A stretch of DNA of 64,000 bases. It comes from Liolophura sinensis. Its lineage: Eukaryota; Mollusca; Polyplacophora; Chitonida; Chitonidae. The translations under genes and the position numbers were made by a program. The stretch spans positions 51,267,682-51,331,681 of the forward strand of contig NC_088300.1 of assembly GCF_032854445.1 (NCBI RefSeq), given 5' to 3'. Positions 10,465 through 23,926 of this stretch are shown here, piece after piece. The first letter of the stretch is position 1. Each line of letters begins with the position of its first letter. The notes below the pieces were generated by a model. That model was not told the origin of the DNA. It made no database searches and saw nothing but the letters and a program-made list of their open reading frames with translations.

Positions 10465-13365
10465 TAAAACCAAGTGGATTTTGTCGTGTGCAATAAATAT
10501 ATAGACGAATGTACTGAACGCATTTTGCTGCAACGACGAATGGAGAAAGTACAAAAATGTTTCACGTATCTTATACATTGAATGAAGAAGGAAGGATCCA
10601 GACAAACAAACAAAAAAGCCAGCCTCCTTTATTGTCAACGTGTTGGTTTGTTGGGATTATACAGCTCTCATTATAGTCTCTAAAATCTTCTTTCAAGATT
10701 TCCTCTGAATCTTTGATTGTGAAACAGCTTCAGGCAGACCTTTATTTTTAACAAAACAAAAGTTCTTCAATAGAATGTTTTACACTCTTTAGCCTGAAGT
10801 GGTAAAAAAAGTTTTGAAGTCTAACCATTGTCGAATCCCTTGTCTCTTCATTCTCAAAACATTATTTTATAAACGGTGGACTAATAATTGTACTCAGGCT
10901 TTAGAGGGAAAATTAATCAGGTGAAGGATGACCGTTATAATTGTACAAAAATTGTACTAAAGAGCAGCAATGTGTGCATTGTTGTCGCATTAGCGATTTC
11001 ATGATTTCGAGGCATTTCTGATATATATATAGCTATCAGATTTGAGAGTATATAGTTATTTTACCTCAAAATTAAGTGATTGTATCTTCTTGCAATTCAA
11101 TATTCGGAATGACATACTTATTACATGTTTGTTCTTCCAGTTGCTTGGAGCATTTTACGATAGAAAGTATCCAGTACACTGGCACCTTTAAAGTCTCATA
11201 TCTGAACATCAGGATATCTGACAAAAAGGAAAAATAAATCCATGCTCAGAAATTTCAAGAAAATAAGATTGAAGATATTTTATTTATACTGAAATTTAAC
11301 AAATATTGAAAACAACGTCGGATTTGTTAAATATAATTTATTGCATTGAACAGGAAGACAAATGATGAGTTCTGTTACAGCGTGTGGTTAGCCATAGGCA
11401 TCCGTGTATAGTGATTAGGGTTGCTCGGATAAGGCTGGCGCATTTATGGAATCGGCTTTGGCCACATGACATTGATCTTTCATAGGCCCATTGGCAGGTA
11501 AACTTCTAATCCAACAGTAAATAATTTATTGAGACAAAAATGATGCCAATAAACAGATGAAACATGACGCTCGATACGAAGTGTGATTGCTCACGTGACT
11601 GGCATCAAGACGGATGAAAATAAATAAAATAACTGTCCGTGAGTATCCTGATATCAAAGCTGCGTGACCGCAAGATTCTGGTCAGATAGTCCAGCCATAC
11701 CATCTGCCGACTGCGGCAATCTGTTGTCAAGGAACATCATGCGTAAAAGGTGACCGTACATTCTGATCTAAGCGCATCTGGCGATATTTTGGATGTTAAA
11801 ATAGCATCAATGGGTCGTGCTTAGAGTTTATACAGGCTTTTATATGCTTATACCAGCGATATTATACAAAAAATCACAAAAGAAACTATCTTCCATTATA
11901 GACCGTTATGTTGTTATTGGTGAAATTTACATAAAGAAAATGTCCAATGTGAACCCGAATGTGGATGGAGTTTTTGCATGCAGAGCTACTTATAACGGCA
12001 TGATGACTACTACTCTTTACGTCGTATAGGTTCTTAATTCTTGGATGATTTGTGTTTGTTTTGGAAGTTAATCTTGCCATTATTAACCTGCACGGAATGA
12101 CTACATGGATGAGCACCTATTTCGACGCCTAGATTGCAGTGCCTCAAATGGGGAAAATATTCCATTGTCTCTTCATCAGAAATTGTGAATGAAGTAATGT
12201 AGTACTAGATAGGCCTATAACAGGCATCCATACTTAGTGGTGTGGCGCAACTGGCTCTCTACTGATCGCTTGACCGTGCATGGCATAGTCACTAGATGTC
12301 CATTCGGATTGACTAGCCATCATAACACGGCGTGTTATAAGATACTGTTCCTCTCCTAAACTGCATTGCGAGATCTGTAAAAAGTATATCTTTACAGTTT
12401 TATGAACCTTTATTTATGAAATATAAGCATGGTAATAATTCAGCTGTATGCATATTGTAACAGCGTGGGAGTGGCAGTCCATGTGGCAGTCCATGTAGCT
12501 GTCCATGCTCGGTATATATCAGCTGCTGTCCGCAAATGCTAAGGCGTCCTGAATGGCTGATACATACATACAGGACCACCAGTCATGTCGCTATAGTTGT
12601 GACTTTCGCGCGCTGCTTGTTTCAGTAAACTATAAGATTCATGAAAGTCAGAAAATAGCGAACTTTTATGATATTTATAACAGGTTCTTGCATATATCTG
12701 AACTTATACCATTTGGAACTATCACTCCTGAAAGGCATTATTTATGTTAGGTATACGTATGCCCAAGCCTTGGCCTGGCTAATTAAAAAATAGTCTCCAA
12801 AATTTCGTCACTTGACATTTCGACAGACTAGAGTTTGGCCAGCAACATTTCGACTTTAGGCAAAATTTGCCCCTTCGACATTATCGGTAGTAGGCTGTTT
12901 ACGAAGTCTTTCATTCGTTGAAGACCACTCGTCTTCCACCGATATGGAGTGCACACGTGTATGTCACACGTGGGAATGTTCGTCAGCAAGTTGTCAACAG
13001 TCGAAGGTTTTCCCCGGGCACTCAGGTTTCCTCTATGCACTTACAAACATTACCACCTTTGTACAAAAGAAAAAAATTAGTATGGCGCTTTATAACAATA
13101 AAATAAATAAATCTATGTCATTTTGTCTGCATCTGATATCTTCTGATACTGTGACTTCTCATTTGATCCTTTGATAAGGAGGCCTTTCTTTTAGTCTAAC
13201 AGGATTGTTTACCTATCTTCTTTGCGTTCGCTTTGTCTACCCCGTTCATCAAGAAGAAGTTTAAAACGTGAAATCAGTGAGTATAAGAAATATTATACAA
13301 TCTGAAAGTCAAGGTGTTCCTTCTCTTTCTGTGTAAGCTTCATCTAACATTTCCGCCAATAGATA
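10465..13365. other. Non-coding stretch
   Basis: AT-rich sequence with no recognisable exon, repeat array or RNA gene. Short frames on both strands look like chance. Confidence 0.5.
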
Positions 13366-13619
13366 TATTTATTTGTCTGCTGTTTTACGCCGTACTCAAG
13401 AATATTTCACTTATACGACAGCATTATGGTTGGAGGAAACCGAGCAGAGCCCGGGGGGAACCCAAGGCCATCCGCAAGTTGCTGGCAGACCTTCCCATGT
13501 ACGGCTGGAGAGGAAGCCAGCATGAGCTGAACTTGAACTCACACCGATCGCATTGGTGAGAGGCTATTGGGCAATTACACTGCGCTAGCGCGCTAACCAA
13601 CTGAGCCACGGAGGCCCCC
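13366..13619 (-). mobile_element. tRNA-derived SINE, full length
   Basis: On the - strand the element opens with a tRNA-like head: GGCCTCCGTGGCTCAG (box A region) then GTTGGTTAGCGCGC, with a degenerate box B (GAGTTCAAGTTC). The body includes the GGTTTCCTCC-like and GTATAAGTGAAATATTCTTG segments. It ends in AAACAnnA(ATAAATAT), here read as ATTTATTTGTC on the + strand. This copy is a good type example of the main SINE family in the window. Confidence 0.85.
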
Positions 13620-13979
13620 ACTAATACATATATATTATTTGTGCAAATGATTTTTGTAAGAACATGAGCTATATATAGGTATAACCCCTTGATATTTGTG
13701 GTTTACCATTATAAACATTTTTATCACAATTCTTTTGTTGCTTCTATTGAAATTCATTTTGCCGAATGAATTATTTCCCAGCACACACGTGTGTAAACTA
13801 ACTATCCCTGCAGGGATACTAACTGCACTGAATAGACGCACTGCACGAAGCTTCGCAAAATCCCTAAATGAAACTAATCACTACACGGGGCTGGTCGCGC
13901 ATCGTTCAGTCTCACCAGGTCTCTTGTATACAAAGAATTCAATTGAGGCATAAGTATGTTTATACAAACTGTGAAGCGA

Positions 13980-14420
13980 GGCGGTCTTCTTCACTTACCC
14001 TTTGGGGTGGGGCTGTGAAGAGCTTCGGGCAGCCCGAGATCGCCGTGAACACAATCAGTGTTATTCTCAACGATTAACGCAGAAAGGGTGACAATTAGTG
14101 GACAAAAAAATAATCTTGATCGGTCAAGAAAGGAGCTGGCTGAGTATTTGGAGGCTTGTGAGTAAAGAGGGCATTCTTTGTGTTGACAATGGGTTAGGGG
14201 ATACCCCGCGGGCGAGATAACGGGGCCATAACTCTTCGCTTTACGACAATTAGTCGCTGAAAGGCGGGAGAATAGCTCCGGGTAACTCAAGTGCCATTCA
14301 AACCCCACTGCTCTTGAAAGGCTGCTAAAGCGAATATTGTTAGGTAATCACTTGGGCGGAAAATCGCCTCGACACCCTGCCTGTTTGGGGGCCTCGCCGT
14401 GAGGGGGCCTGTCAGGTAAG
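13980..14420. promoter_or_regulatory. Candidate enhancer island
   Basis: A GC-richer, complex, repeat-free block. The homeodomain-type word ACAATTAGT occurs twice, at 14091-14099 and 14246-14254. The - strand is open over 13991-14308, but the translation resembles no family and lacks splice context, so I read the block as regulatory rather than coding. Confidence 0.3.
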
Positions 14421-16999
14421 TCTAATTATGTCCGCATCGCTGCCGTATAGAAACTGGGTTGTCCCGTCTGATACTAGAGATACCGTATTGTCCGCTCTTT
14501 ACCTTCCACCCAGCCTTGGCGCCGCGTCGTGCTGTTTTTCGAACTCGCAGTTTACCAAAAGAAAGAACTGCCCGGTTGTGTTGCCTTGTTCAGCTGTTAT
14601 GCCGCCCACAATAATTCCCCGCAGGAGCCTTTAGTCCGTGCTGATTTTGCGTGTATTTCTTGCGCTGACTGATTCCTACATTGGTACAGTTTCAACACTC
14701 TGCCAAAGTTCACCCGTTCAAGCTTCCGGATAATGGCGTGGGTCAGTCAAGTTGACGTGCGCAAAACACCTGACAAACAACTGAAAAGTGGTCGTTAATT
14801 TGTCATTATCTGCTAACTTTCCGTTCACACCAAGGTTATTTTGCTGTACCCACCACTATTCACCTGGAGGCTCATGCAGTATGTTTCCAGTCCCCAGCAT
14901 TGCAGTAAGCCGTCACAGATGCTTACATCATCATATAACTGTCCACAACTCCACTTTTCGCCGAGAATTCACGTCCTGCATAGCCACCTTGATACCCTTA
15001 CAATCGATTTCCCCTTTTTCTTAAGTCTAGTAACGTGTTCTTTGTATTTCCAACATGGTGAAAATGATTACACCTGCATGGGTGGGAAAGGTTTACACCT
15101 GGGGAAAACCTGTCGTAGAACCTTTCTGAGACATCGAGACGATTAAATTTCACACACATGGAAATGGAATCGAAAATATTGATTATCTTGAAAAAATATC
15201 AGGCCGTTTATCCAAGCAACACGCCACGCAGCAATATATTCAACCAAGCAACTTCATATTTTCAACTGATGTCAGCTTAAGCTGTATCACTCACTTCACG
15301 TATTTAATTGTTTTTCACTACTGTAGTAAAGCTTTTGTGCTTTCCATTGGAGTGGTATACGTGATGGGTCATCGGTCAATCAAATCAATACGGTCCATCA
15401 TGCAAAGCCAACTCACTCATCAGTTTACCTAAATGACAAGCAGAAGTCAAATATTGACGAAAAAAAGTACAATTAGTTTTCCGGAAGCCTGTTTTTTCAC
15501 GAACACAAAATAGTTGAATGTCATAGGTATGTATTGGGGCCATGAGAAGTCATTTAGATGCAGTGATGCTCTTAGCACCGAATCTTGCACCCCTCTCTTC
15601 TGTCCAAGTCCCAAGCACGCAAATAGGCTAAGTAAGGTTAATTAGTAGAGTTGCATTTTAACTACAGATTTTCCTCTGGTATATAAATTGGCATTGTCAT
15701 GGTGTCACGACGTAACTGCTGCGGTAGAAACTGTCAGTGGCAGTGTATAATGGAGAGGATGATTTGAATACAAAGGAGTTTGAGCTCACCCGGATTCATC
15801 TGTCAAAGGTATGGTCAGGAATCGTCCTTGACTAATACAGTTACAGCATACAAAAGACTCCAGAGAGGACTCAATTACGCTGAAATTCGTCAGTAAAACT
15901 AACAAAACTCCCACGGGTGACTGCTGTGGGGATACTCTTGCTGTGAAAGTGCAGGGAGATGAAAACAGATTAAGGAGCGTGAGATACAATGGTGGTCTTA
16001 AGAGGCACCCCAGGCCTGTGGAGATGGAGTGGTTGAAGTTGTTTGTCCAGAACTCGACGCAACAAATCTAAGAGTAGAGTTCCTTTGTGTTGTTTAACCT
16101 CTTCAGCGACATCTGTTTACTCTTAATTAAGTGTACTTAACGTACATATATCCTCGTGTCTGCGTAGGAAATTGATACATTGGTATATAGAGATATGATT
16201 TCGTCTACCTGTAACAGAACACAAATAAATAGAGCACAATACAGCAATACATATTGTGATATATTCTTTATTCGCCAAATATATAGCTGCTGTTTTCCCC
16301 AAAAGCTTACTCCAAGAATCAGTTACAGGTGAGCTAATATACTGATTCTGAATACATCTCCGCTGAAATGTGTAGCGAGCATTGCTATTCCCTACACTAT
16401 ACGATGTATTTGTATTCCCTGTAGTTCTCTACTTTATTTCAAAATCAATATATTATAATTAAGGCATTGAACCTGTCTACTTACCGACTATGTACACAAT
16501 ATATCATTTAATTTTAACTGACACTCATTTTTACAGTTCCTGTATAAGCCTATGTGATTTTTGACGTTGCCGTTTAAATCAATATGTTCCCAATGTTTTG
16601 GAACCCGATTTCATAAGGATATATTCAAAACAGATTTTATTTTAAAAAGCATAAGTGTAAAAGATGCATGTGTCATCAATATGGCACCGAGAAATTGTCC
16701 ACGGTCGCGCAAATAAGCGAAATCCTGAATTTGATATGAGACACTCATATATGCATGTTTTTCAAGATTCAGTATGAAAAGATATAACGAAAATTACCAG
16801 TCTATAAACACATGCTTGTGTATATGAAACTGAATTCGAAAGGCTTGAGACGTTTTATACAAAATGTGAATCTAATTATATACTCAATGTAGCTTTTGTT
16901 TGCTTTGACTAGGGTGCACCTGTTTTGCAACATGAAAGACGGTTGTCCGGGGTATGTGCTAACATGTATGTTGATTGAGGTAATTCAGGTATCGGAATA

Positions 17000-17330
17000 A
17001 ATGAATCAAGAAATACAGGTGAGAAATTACCTGGTATTACGCTTTGATCTGCCTGACCTTGATTAACTTCATTCCCACACATTTTAATTTAATAGGATGC
17101 AATTAAAGCTATTTGGACGCCGCATTACTTGTTTGTAGGTATGATGAATCGATGGTGGGATTAACTAAAGACCCTGGGATTCTTGGTTGTTAACCGGGCG
17201 ACAGAATGGTGATTATATACCGTAATTACACTTAGTGATCGCCAAACTATTCCCAACAGAGAAGTCAGTTTAGTTAACACGTAACCACCTAATCAGTGAA
17301 CACAAAGGGATTGCATGAGAACTGCCCTTG
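17000..17330. promoter_or_regulatory. Candidate enhancer island
   Basis: Complex, repeat-free sequence with a TCF/LEF-like CTTTGAT word at 17042-17048 and several AATTA/TTAAC homeodomain-type words. It lies about 4 kb upstream of Hmx. Function is inferred only from composition and motifs. Confidence 0.2.
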
Positions 17331-18225
17331 ATTTCTGCTTATTCCGGTAATACGCACCTTATTAACCCCATCCGTATACATCTGGTAACTCCTGCATGAC
17401 AACATGTGTAAGAGCGTGACATTCAGTAACCCTGGAACATGACAATTACAAAAGTCATTCTATTTCTTACCTTCTGTCACGTTGATGCATAGATGCATTT
17501 GACAAGCCATCATATTGAAGGCCTTTTATACAAGCTTGTATAACGCGGACAACAAGATACGGCGAGAAAACACACATGACAATTTAAACAGCCTTCTGAA
17601 ACTTAACCAAAAACATATGTTGAAAACACGCGTAATCCCGCTTAACCGCAGTACGAAAAAACCAACAGTTACGCCACAGGAACGGGTAATTACGCCCATA
17701 AACAGACTAGGGACAAAGTTATTGCAATTTAATAGTAATATAACTATATATAACGAATACATGTCTGGAAGATTATATACTTGTCGGTGAACATATTTTT
17801 ATTTCATCCACTTATCTTTTTTTTCTTTCCACGTGTAACTTTCCCACGTGTATGTGCGTGCCCTTGCGATGCGCGCATGTTAAATACACAGCGATATGAG
17901 TTCATCGGACACTGTAGATGCCTCTTTGCAAAGTGGATAAATGAGAGCGACGGGTTGAACTTCTACCCTGCATTGTTCAGGATCATTTTATAAGATACTT
18001 GACTTTAACAGCTGCAGCTCTATCGATCAAATGCAACTCTGCTGGTTTATCCCCATAAATGAAATAAAGGACCCCGTGGACGACATTGATACAAGTTATC
18101 AGGTAGAAACCTCAATGTACACATTAGCAAATCACTTAAACTTTTGCCTGCATGAAAGCAGAACGTCTATTTATTTATTTATATAATAGTTGATTAAGAC
18201 ATGGTCAAGAAGTTTTCATTTATAC

Positions 18226-18330
18226 AGCAGTGGTGAGCTTTATGGGTGCATGAGGAAACCGGAGTGCCCGGGGTGTAAACCACCGACCTTTGACTATATA
18301 CTGACAAACTTTCCCACGTGTGACGGTATA
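18226..18330. repeat. Degenerate SINE-like fragment
   Basis: The block GAGGAAACCGGAGTGCCCGG, then ACCACCGACCTTTGAC and ACAAACTTTCCCACGTGTGAC, resembles the block at 3283-3345. It is probably an old copy of a second repeat family. A TTTATTTATTTATATAA tract about 60 bp to the left may be its tail. Confidence 0.45.
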
Positions 18331-20495
18331 GTGTAGAACGTGTCAAACAGTGCAGTTATTCAAAACAGTAGTTGCAGCTAGGGAAATATGTATCTACTTG
18401 TATTTTATAGTTGTAATAGAAACATACGGATTTCATACAGCCACAAACGAATGTAATGGCCATATATATTCGGATGTTATAGCTATATGTATGTGTGCGG
18501 ATGTGATACTTTTGTGGTTTGTAAAGTACATGCAAACGTCTGGATGTGCTCACAGATGTCACTACTTTCCGTGTTACGCAACGCGCTAAAGACTCTTCAG
18601 GAATCCGAGTATACAAAAGACATGACCAGACAATAGGCGAAGGTATAAAATGCAAGGCGTTTTGCCGTCATGAAACTGAATGAGACGGGCGCCAACATCA
18701 AAAGACATCAGTCTATATACTGTCATGTAACTACTAGAAAACATACCTGTCATTGCTCTATTACAGTGGATCGTATTACGGTTGTAGGTGAGGCGAATAA
18801 ACCACCAAGGTGCACACATAAAAACGCCCGTCTCCTGCTCTCAGGTGTTTAAGAATGACAAAGTAACAAAGCATAAAGCAAGTGAATGTATAGTATTTAT
18901 TTAACTGTGTGCTAGTATATATGTATAAAGTATTATTTTTCACCCGTTTGGTAGTAAATTTTTTAAATAGACTTATAGAGAAGTAACGGCCATTATAGAA
19001 TTCCAAATGTTCTCAATCCTTTTTTGACCAAAATCTTTCATTAATTACAACTGATCTTGATATCTGCCATTAAAGCAATAATTTCTCAACAATAAGTTGA
19101 CACAAAAATGACGTAAATGCAGAGTGAAGAAATAATCGGTTGTTTCTGTTCTTCAGTTTTTTTTTATTTTAGACGAAGAAGTGTTCCAAGGGTTGTAATA
19201 AATTTTTAGAAAAGAAGGAGACTTGCATTTTGTTTATAAGGTGCAGGGGTACACATAATAAAAACAATACTTATGATGGTTGTATATATATATATGGGCG
19301 TTTAAACTGATCTTGAACGGCAATCATCAGTCATGCAGCGCCTCATTAAAGCTGTCAAATGCACTGGTCATTCACGTATAATACGAGCCTTGTTTCAAGG
19401 TAACACATTCACGGGTGAATAAGTAAGTGTCGACCACATCTGCCGGAACTGTAGCAGTATAAAGGGTAATATGAATCGATAATCACACCCTTACTATATA
19501 TTTCGCCGGACTGTATAATGAGAAATAAACGGTTTTCCTGTTACATGTACATGTAGCTGGTTTAATCACTTTTCATAAACACAAATTTTTAAAGACTGAT
19601 TTGCTGAGCCTACATGTAGTAATAGGTAATCGGTAGTATATAGCTGGTATTACCATTAGCAAAAACATTAGAGCAAAAAGCATTAACATGTAACACAAAC
19701 GGAAATGAAATTATAAAATTTCATTGATTTCATTAGAATTGTTTTGTCCCATTTTTTATATGTATTTACAACGACTCAGAGATGCAGTATGGAGGGTTAA
19801 AATTTTATTTCGTTGTGAAATAGCTCAGCAAACATGTATAGCAGTTTACTGAGCACCCAAGAGCCAGATGGAAACTCAAAAAATTGTTTGACATGTCAAC
19901 GTAAAATATGATAATAGTGAAGAACACGTGGTAAAAAGGTATCCCTTTAACAATTCTGTCAGTTTATGAAGTTACGAAGACATCATTTCCATTGTTTCTT
20001 TGACAAATGATTGAGTTTCAATGGGGAAATAAAAAGTTTGCTTTGGGTTTCAAAAGACGATGTATTTTAAAACAATTTTCCAACTAATAAATTTACGTTT
20101 TCGTTTTATACAACTGCTTTACCTTATGACATTTTAGACACGTATAAATTACAGCTTTCCAGCAGATCAAAATGATCATCATTAAGTATACAGATGTTCG
20201 ACAAGTACTTCAGTATATGAGAAAACTTTAGCAAAAGAGATACCTCGTGGATGGTGCTATGTGGTCTGCTCCCGATGTACTTTGTGAAATTTTTGAAAAT
20301 AATGATTTCTTATATATACGTATCAATTTATCATGGGTGTAAACGACATAAATTATATGCTTAAAAATATTACCAAAAGCACAGGTAAGTCATATGTAGA
20401 GTTAGAGTTCATTAGTCAATGGTGTCAGGTTTCACCAGCTGCCCTAGAGTAAGTGGAGAAGCCTTAATGCCCAGTAATTAGCACAACTAAATGGT
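18331..20495. other. Non-coding stretch upstream of the Hmx promoter
   Basis: AT-rich sequence with no recognisable gene, repeat array or RNA gene. Confidence 0.5.
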
Positions 20496-20499
20496 GCGG

Positions 20500-20960
20500 C
20501 TACAGCATATCATTTGACCGCCGCACTGATCCCCCAAAAGAGTCCACTAAGCCCCGCCCACAACTCGATATGACAGCTCCACCGCACTTCTTCATCCCTG
20601 CTGTGAAAAGATATGAGAGATTGCGACCAATCAGCGGAGCGTCTGTCAGTCAACACGAACCTGTGACCAGGGGGCGCCATCATTGTAATGAGGAACAATC
20701 CTCCCAGCGGGGAGGGACCGTGGAGCCGTTGAAGTGTGATTGGATGGGTGTGGTCCCCGAAGACAGCTCTTTGTCACCAGCCGCTTATCAGTTGTAGGCA
20801 CTGAATGCTGCGCTCGAGTTTTACTTTAGCACTGTTTAATTAGATGAGTACGGTTAATTCATGTTATTGCCTTCTCACAGGGTCTACAGCGCCGGATAAT
20901 CTTGCCGTTTTCTGCGCACTGCCCCAGGCTTTAAAAGCACCACACTGAGCTTCAGCCATA
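20500..20960 (+). promoter_or_regulatory. Hmx promoter region
   Basis: Base composition rises sharply in GC here. Visible elements are a GC box (GCCCCGCCCA, 20551-20560), CCAAT at 20627-20631, an inverted CCAAT (ATTGG) at 20739-20743, and TTAATTAG/GGTTAATTC words at 20826-20860. A weak TATA-like TTTAAAAG lies at 20930-20937. If it is used, transcription would start near 20960 and leave a 5' UTR of about 340 bases. The start site itself is inference. Confidence 0.5.
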
Positions 20961-21304
20961 ATTATTTGCTCCTTTTTAAGGAACAGCGAAGCATTTCAGT
21001 GGGCAAACCACGGACAGATTGTAGTGAATGGAGCACACTTGTTAAGGTACAAATAGCAGTCTTTCAACACCACTCAAATCAACTGACGATCGAGTGGAGA
21101 GGCAGAAGTTGATGGAGCTCTTGTTGGCACTGTATCGTTAAATAAACTACTTGACACTGGTCATTTACTGCGAAGCGCCCAGTTTCTATTCGACTTCAGA
21201 ACCCAAATCACTCGGTTGCGTCAACATTTTTACCACATCGGTTCACTTTTAGGAGACATTTATAATTTCCAAGGAGACGAGGAAAAATTATACAGAACCT
21301 CAAA

Positions 21305-22686
21305 ATGACGCACGAGACAGAGGGTGATAAACCGACGCCAGCGAAACTAGGCAAGTCATCGTTCAGCATCAGCAGTATTTTAGGAAAGGATGAAGATAAC
21401 GAAGCCGTTGGAAAGGATTCAAAACCAGCGAGTGAGGAATCGAAAGGAAAAAAGACTGCCGAGGCTGTCATTTCCGGACCAGATCCAGTGCTTTACCAAA
21501 ATTTTCTGACAAGCTCGGGAATGACTTATCACCCGGGCCTGGCACTACCTTACTACCCCCAATCTCACTTCCCGGCACCATGGAACCTGTGGTACTCGGG
21601 CAGTCCTAATGGCCAAAGTAAAGGTAAGCCGGACTTACTTTTTGTGTTCCATCGATACCGTTTACGTCACCAAATTGTCGTATGTTTATGTGACTGTTTT
21701 TATGCATTCCGGTCCGTATTTGCATTGGGTATTTTATTTTAATTATATATTTACTCGTTATTCCACCTGTTCCCTGTTGATGGGTAATAGGCCCACTTTT
21801 TCTTTTGTATTTAAATACTAAATACATTACTACATGTAGAATTTTAAACTGCATTTTATTATTACCCAATTCATTTGCTTTGGAAGTTTCTTTTTGGGTT
21901 CGTTCCCAAAGATTTGTCTTATAAAACTTATCACTTGTAGAAAGAAATTACATATCCCTTTGTTCTTTTTCTGTGATTTTTATAGCTGCCGGAAAATCCC
22001 CACCGTTGGACATGTGCTTCAAAGGCTCCCTGAAACGAAGTCGCTCCCCATCGGCGGACGGTTCGGAAATGCGCAACACAGCTTCTCCGTCAGTGTCTGA
22101 ATCTGGATCCACCGGGAGCCTGGAGACTTCAAAGACCGGAGCCAATTCCACGTCCCAGGTAGATCGCCGCTTGTCTTTGGAAAGTCTCGGGGACGACGAC
22201 GACAGGGCAGGAGATGAAGGAAGTGACCAGGACGATGGCTCCAAGTGTCAGAGAAAAAAGAAAACCAGAACGGTTTTTTCTAGAAGTCAAGTGTTCCAAC
22301 TGGAATCTACATTCGACATGAAACGCTACCTTTCTAGTTCCGAGAGGGCTGGATTAGCGACGTCTTTGAACCTCACTGAAACTCAGGTGAAAATCTGGTT
22401 CCAGAACCGCCGAAATAAATGGAAGAGACAGTTGACTGCAGATATGGAGGCGGCTAGCTTGGCTCAGGCAGCCTCTAACCAGAGACTTGTACGCGTGCCT
22501 ATTCTGTACAGGGACGAATCCGAGCTTCATGGCATGAGTTCATCACACACGACGAAGCCATCTTTAACGGCGGCAGACTTAAGCCAGAGCTTTCCCTCCC
22601 CTTTGTCATCGCTCCACGCTCAGTATTATTCCCACGCCATGGCTGCATTACCTGCGCACCTGAGAACTTTACACCGGGTATTGTAA
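21305..22686 (+). CDS. Hmx: Hmx homeobox transcription factor (NKX5/H6 family)
   Basis: Exons 21305-21623 and 21986-22686 join in phase 1 (G|CT, Ala) over a 362-bp intron with GTAAGC...TATAG ends, giving 339 aa. Residues 20-26 (FSISSIL) form an eh1-like motif, which in this class recruits Groucho/TLE co-repressors. A Ser-rich and then Asp/Glu-rich linker precedes a 60-residue homeodomain at 197-256 ([18 protein letters not shown] at its start, then [15 protein letters not shown]; Gln50, Asn51). After it comes [13 protein letters not shown] (273-285), the C-terminal signature of Hmx proteins. The 21305 ATG is the first of the open frame and is followed directly by the conserved N-terminus. Hmx factors act in the nucleus in neural and sensory development in many animals. 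The gene stands alone in a large non-coding territory, as developmental regulators often do. Family assignment is near certain; expression here is unknown. Confidence 0.95.
22255..22434 (+). other. Homeodomain-coding segment of Hmx
   Basis: Encodes residues 197-256. Homeodomain positions Arg5, Trp48, Phe49, Gln50, Asn51 and Arg53 are all present, so DNA binding should be intact. It lies wholly in exon 2, uninterrupted by an intron. Confidence 0.95.
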
Positions 22687-22820
22687 TATTTATACGAATT
22701 TACTTCAGAATTTTAACAAGAAATAATCCGTGGACAGATATAAATTTGCCACCGGAAACTATACCGTCATGCCTTCTATGACTGAACACAAAATGCAGCG
22801 TAAAGATTTAACGTGGCTTT

Positions 22821-22826
22821 AATAAA
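22821..22826 (+). terminator. Candidate poly(A) signal of Hmx
   Basis: AATAAA 135 bases after the stop codon. A second AATAAA at 23143-23148 could serve a longer transcript. RNA data would decide which is used. Confidence 0.45.
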
Positions 22827-22829
22827 AAA

Positions 22830-23648
22830 GAGTTTCAGAAGAAACGAAGAGACTGATAATATCGTTATATATGAACCCGTGCTACAGTATGTGAGCGGAG
22901 TCTGGTATTTAAGTACTAAGTTTATTTAATTCCAACAGAAGTGTTGGTGCATGTTTTGTGCTGTACGATTGTGTGGAGTTATGTGTGAGATTATACGACA
23001 AAATAACATTATTGCAAAATAACTCCTATATATTATAAAGATGAATCACCAAACCTTACAACTCAATTTTTCTAAGATTATATATGTATATATTTACGTG
23101 TATATACGTTGTTATATTATTTCGTTTATCATTTGTTGTGTAAATAAAAATCATGAATTGATAGAATGTTTTGAAGTATACCGAACGCTTATGAATGTTA
23201 ATACATACCCAAGAAGAAGGCATATAATGAGTGTATTTTAGTATTAATCGTACATTATTGCCCTTAACCACATTTTTCCATGACTTTAAATTTTAGACTG
23301 GATTTTAGATTGACAACGCGTTGTGGAAAATACTCCCAATAAGTTATTGTGTTATCTATAAGCGAAATTCTCCGAGGACATCATTCTGTAGCAAATCCGT
23401 TGTTCCCTGTTTATGTATACAGGCATATATACTGCACCCATAACTAAGATTGCTGTGGTTTAAAGGTTAACTAAAGTTTTGTAATCAGAGTAAAATGTGC
23501 TCACAGGTTTCCCATGAATAAACTTTCATAAACGTGTACTCAGATATCACCTGTAAAAGTTCAACATTTTATTAGTTATCAGCATGTAATGTGCAATTTG
23601 TATGTATCATAAAATCATGTGTAAAGAACAATTAAATGAACAGATAAA
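22830..23648. other. Hmx 3' flank
   Basis: AT-rich sequence, partly a possible 3' UTR if the second poly(A) signal is used. No further exon is recognisable. Confidence 0.4.
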
Positions 23649-23684
23649 ATAAATAAATAAATAAGTAAATAAATAAATAAATAT
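23649..23684. repeat. AAAT-type tetranucleotide microsatellite
   Basis: Runs of AAATAAAT with one AAGT interruption. Confidence 0.85.
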
Positions 23685-23776
23685 GAAAATATAGCCATGT
23701 GGAGTTGCATAATACCAAATTCTGAAACATATCGGGTAGAACTGACTCAATATTAAGATATGGAAAATAGAAAAGA

Positions 23777-23778
<2 letters not shown>

Positions 23779-23856
<78 letters not shown>
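23779..23856. repeat. (AT)39 microsatellite
   Basis: An uninterrupted AT dinucleotide run of 78 bases, the longest pure repeat in the window. Such runs are highly variable in length and can extrude cruciforms. The stated length may be affected by sequencing or assembly. Confidence 0.97.
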
Positions 23857-23861
<5 letters not shown>

Positions 23862-23926
23862 TTAAATGAATAATATATATAGTTGAAATCGATTTTTCTT
23901 CACAAGATTGCGTGTTGATAACTAAC

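Larger units (their letters stand above)
13620..18225. other. Non-coding stretch upstream of Hmx
   Basis: No supported gene. Two regulatory-looking islands (13980-14420 and 17000-17330) are listed separately. The remainder is AT-rich and repeat-poor. Confidence 0.5.

Noticed and set aside
20510..20797. Open frames on both strands upstream of Hmx
   Set aside because: They overlap CCAAT and GC boxes in a GC-rich promoter, where open frames arise easily, and have no homology.
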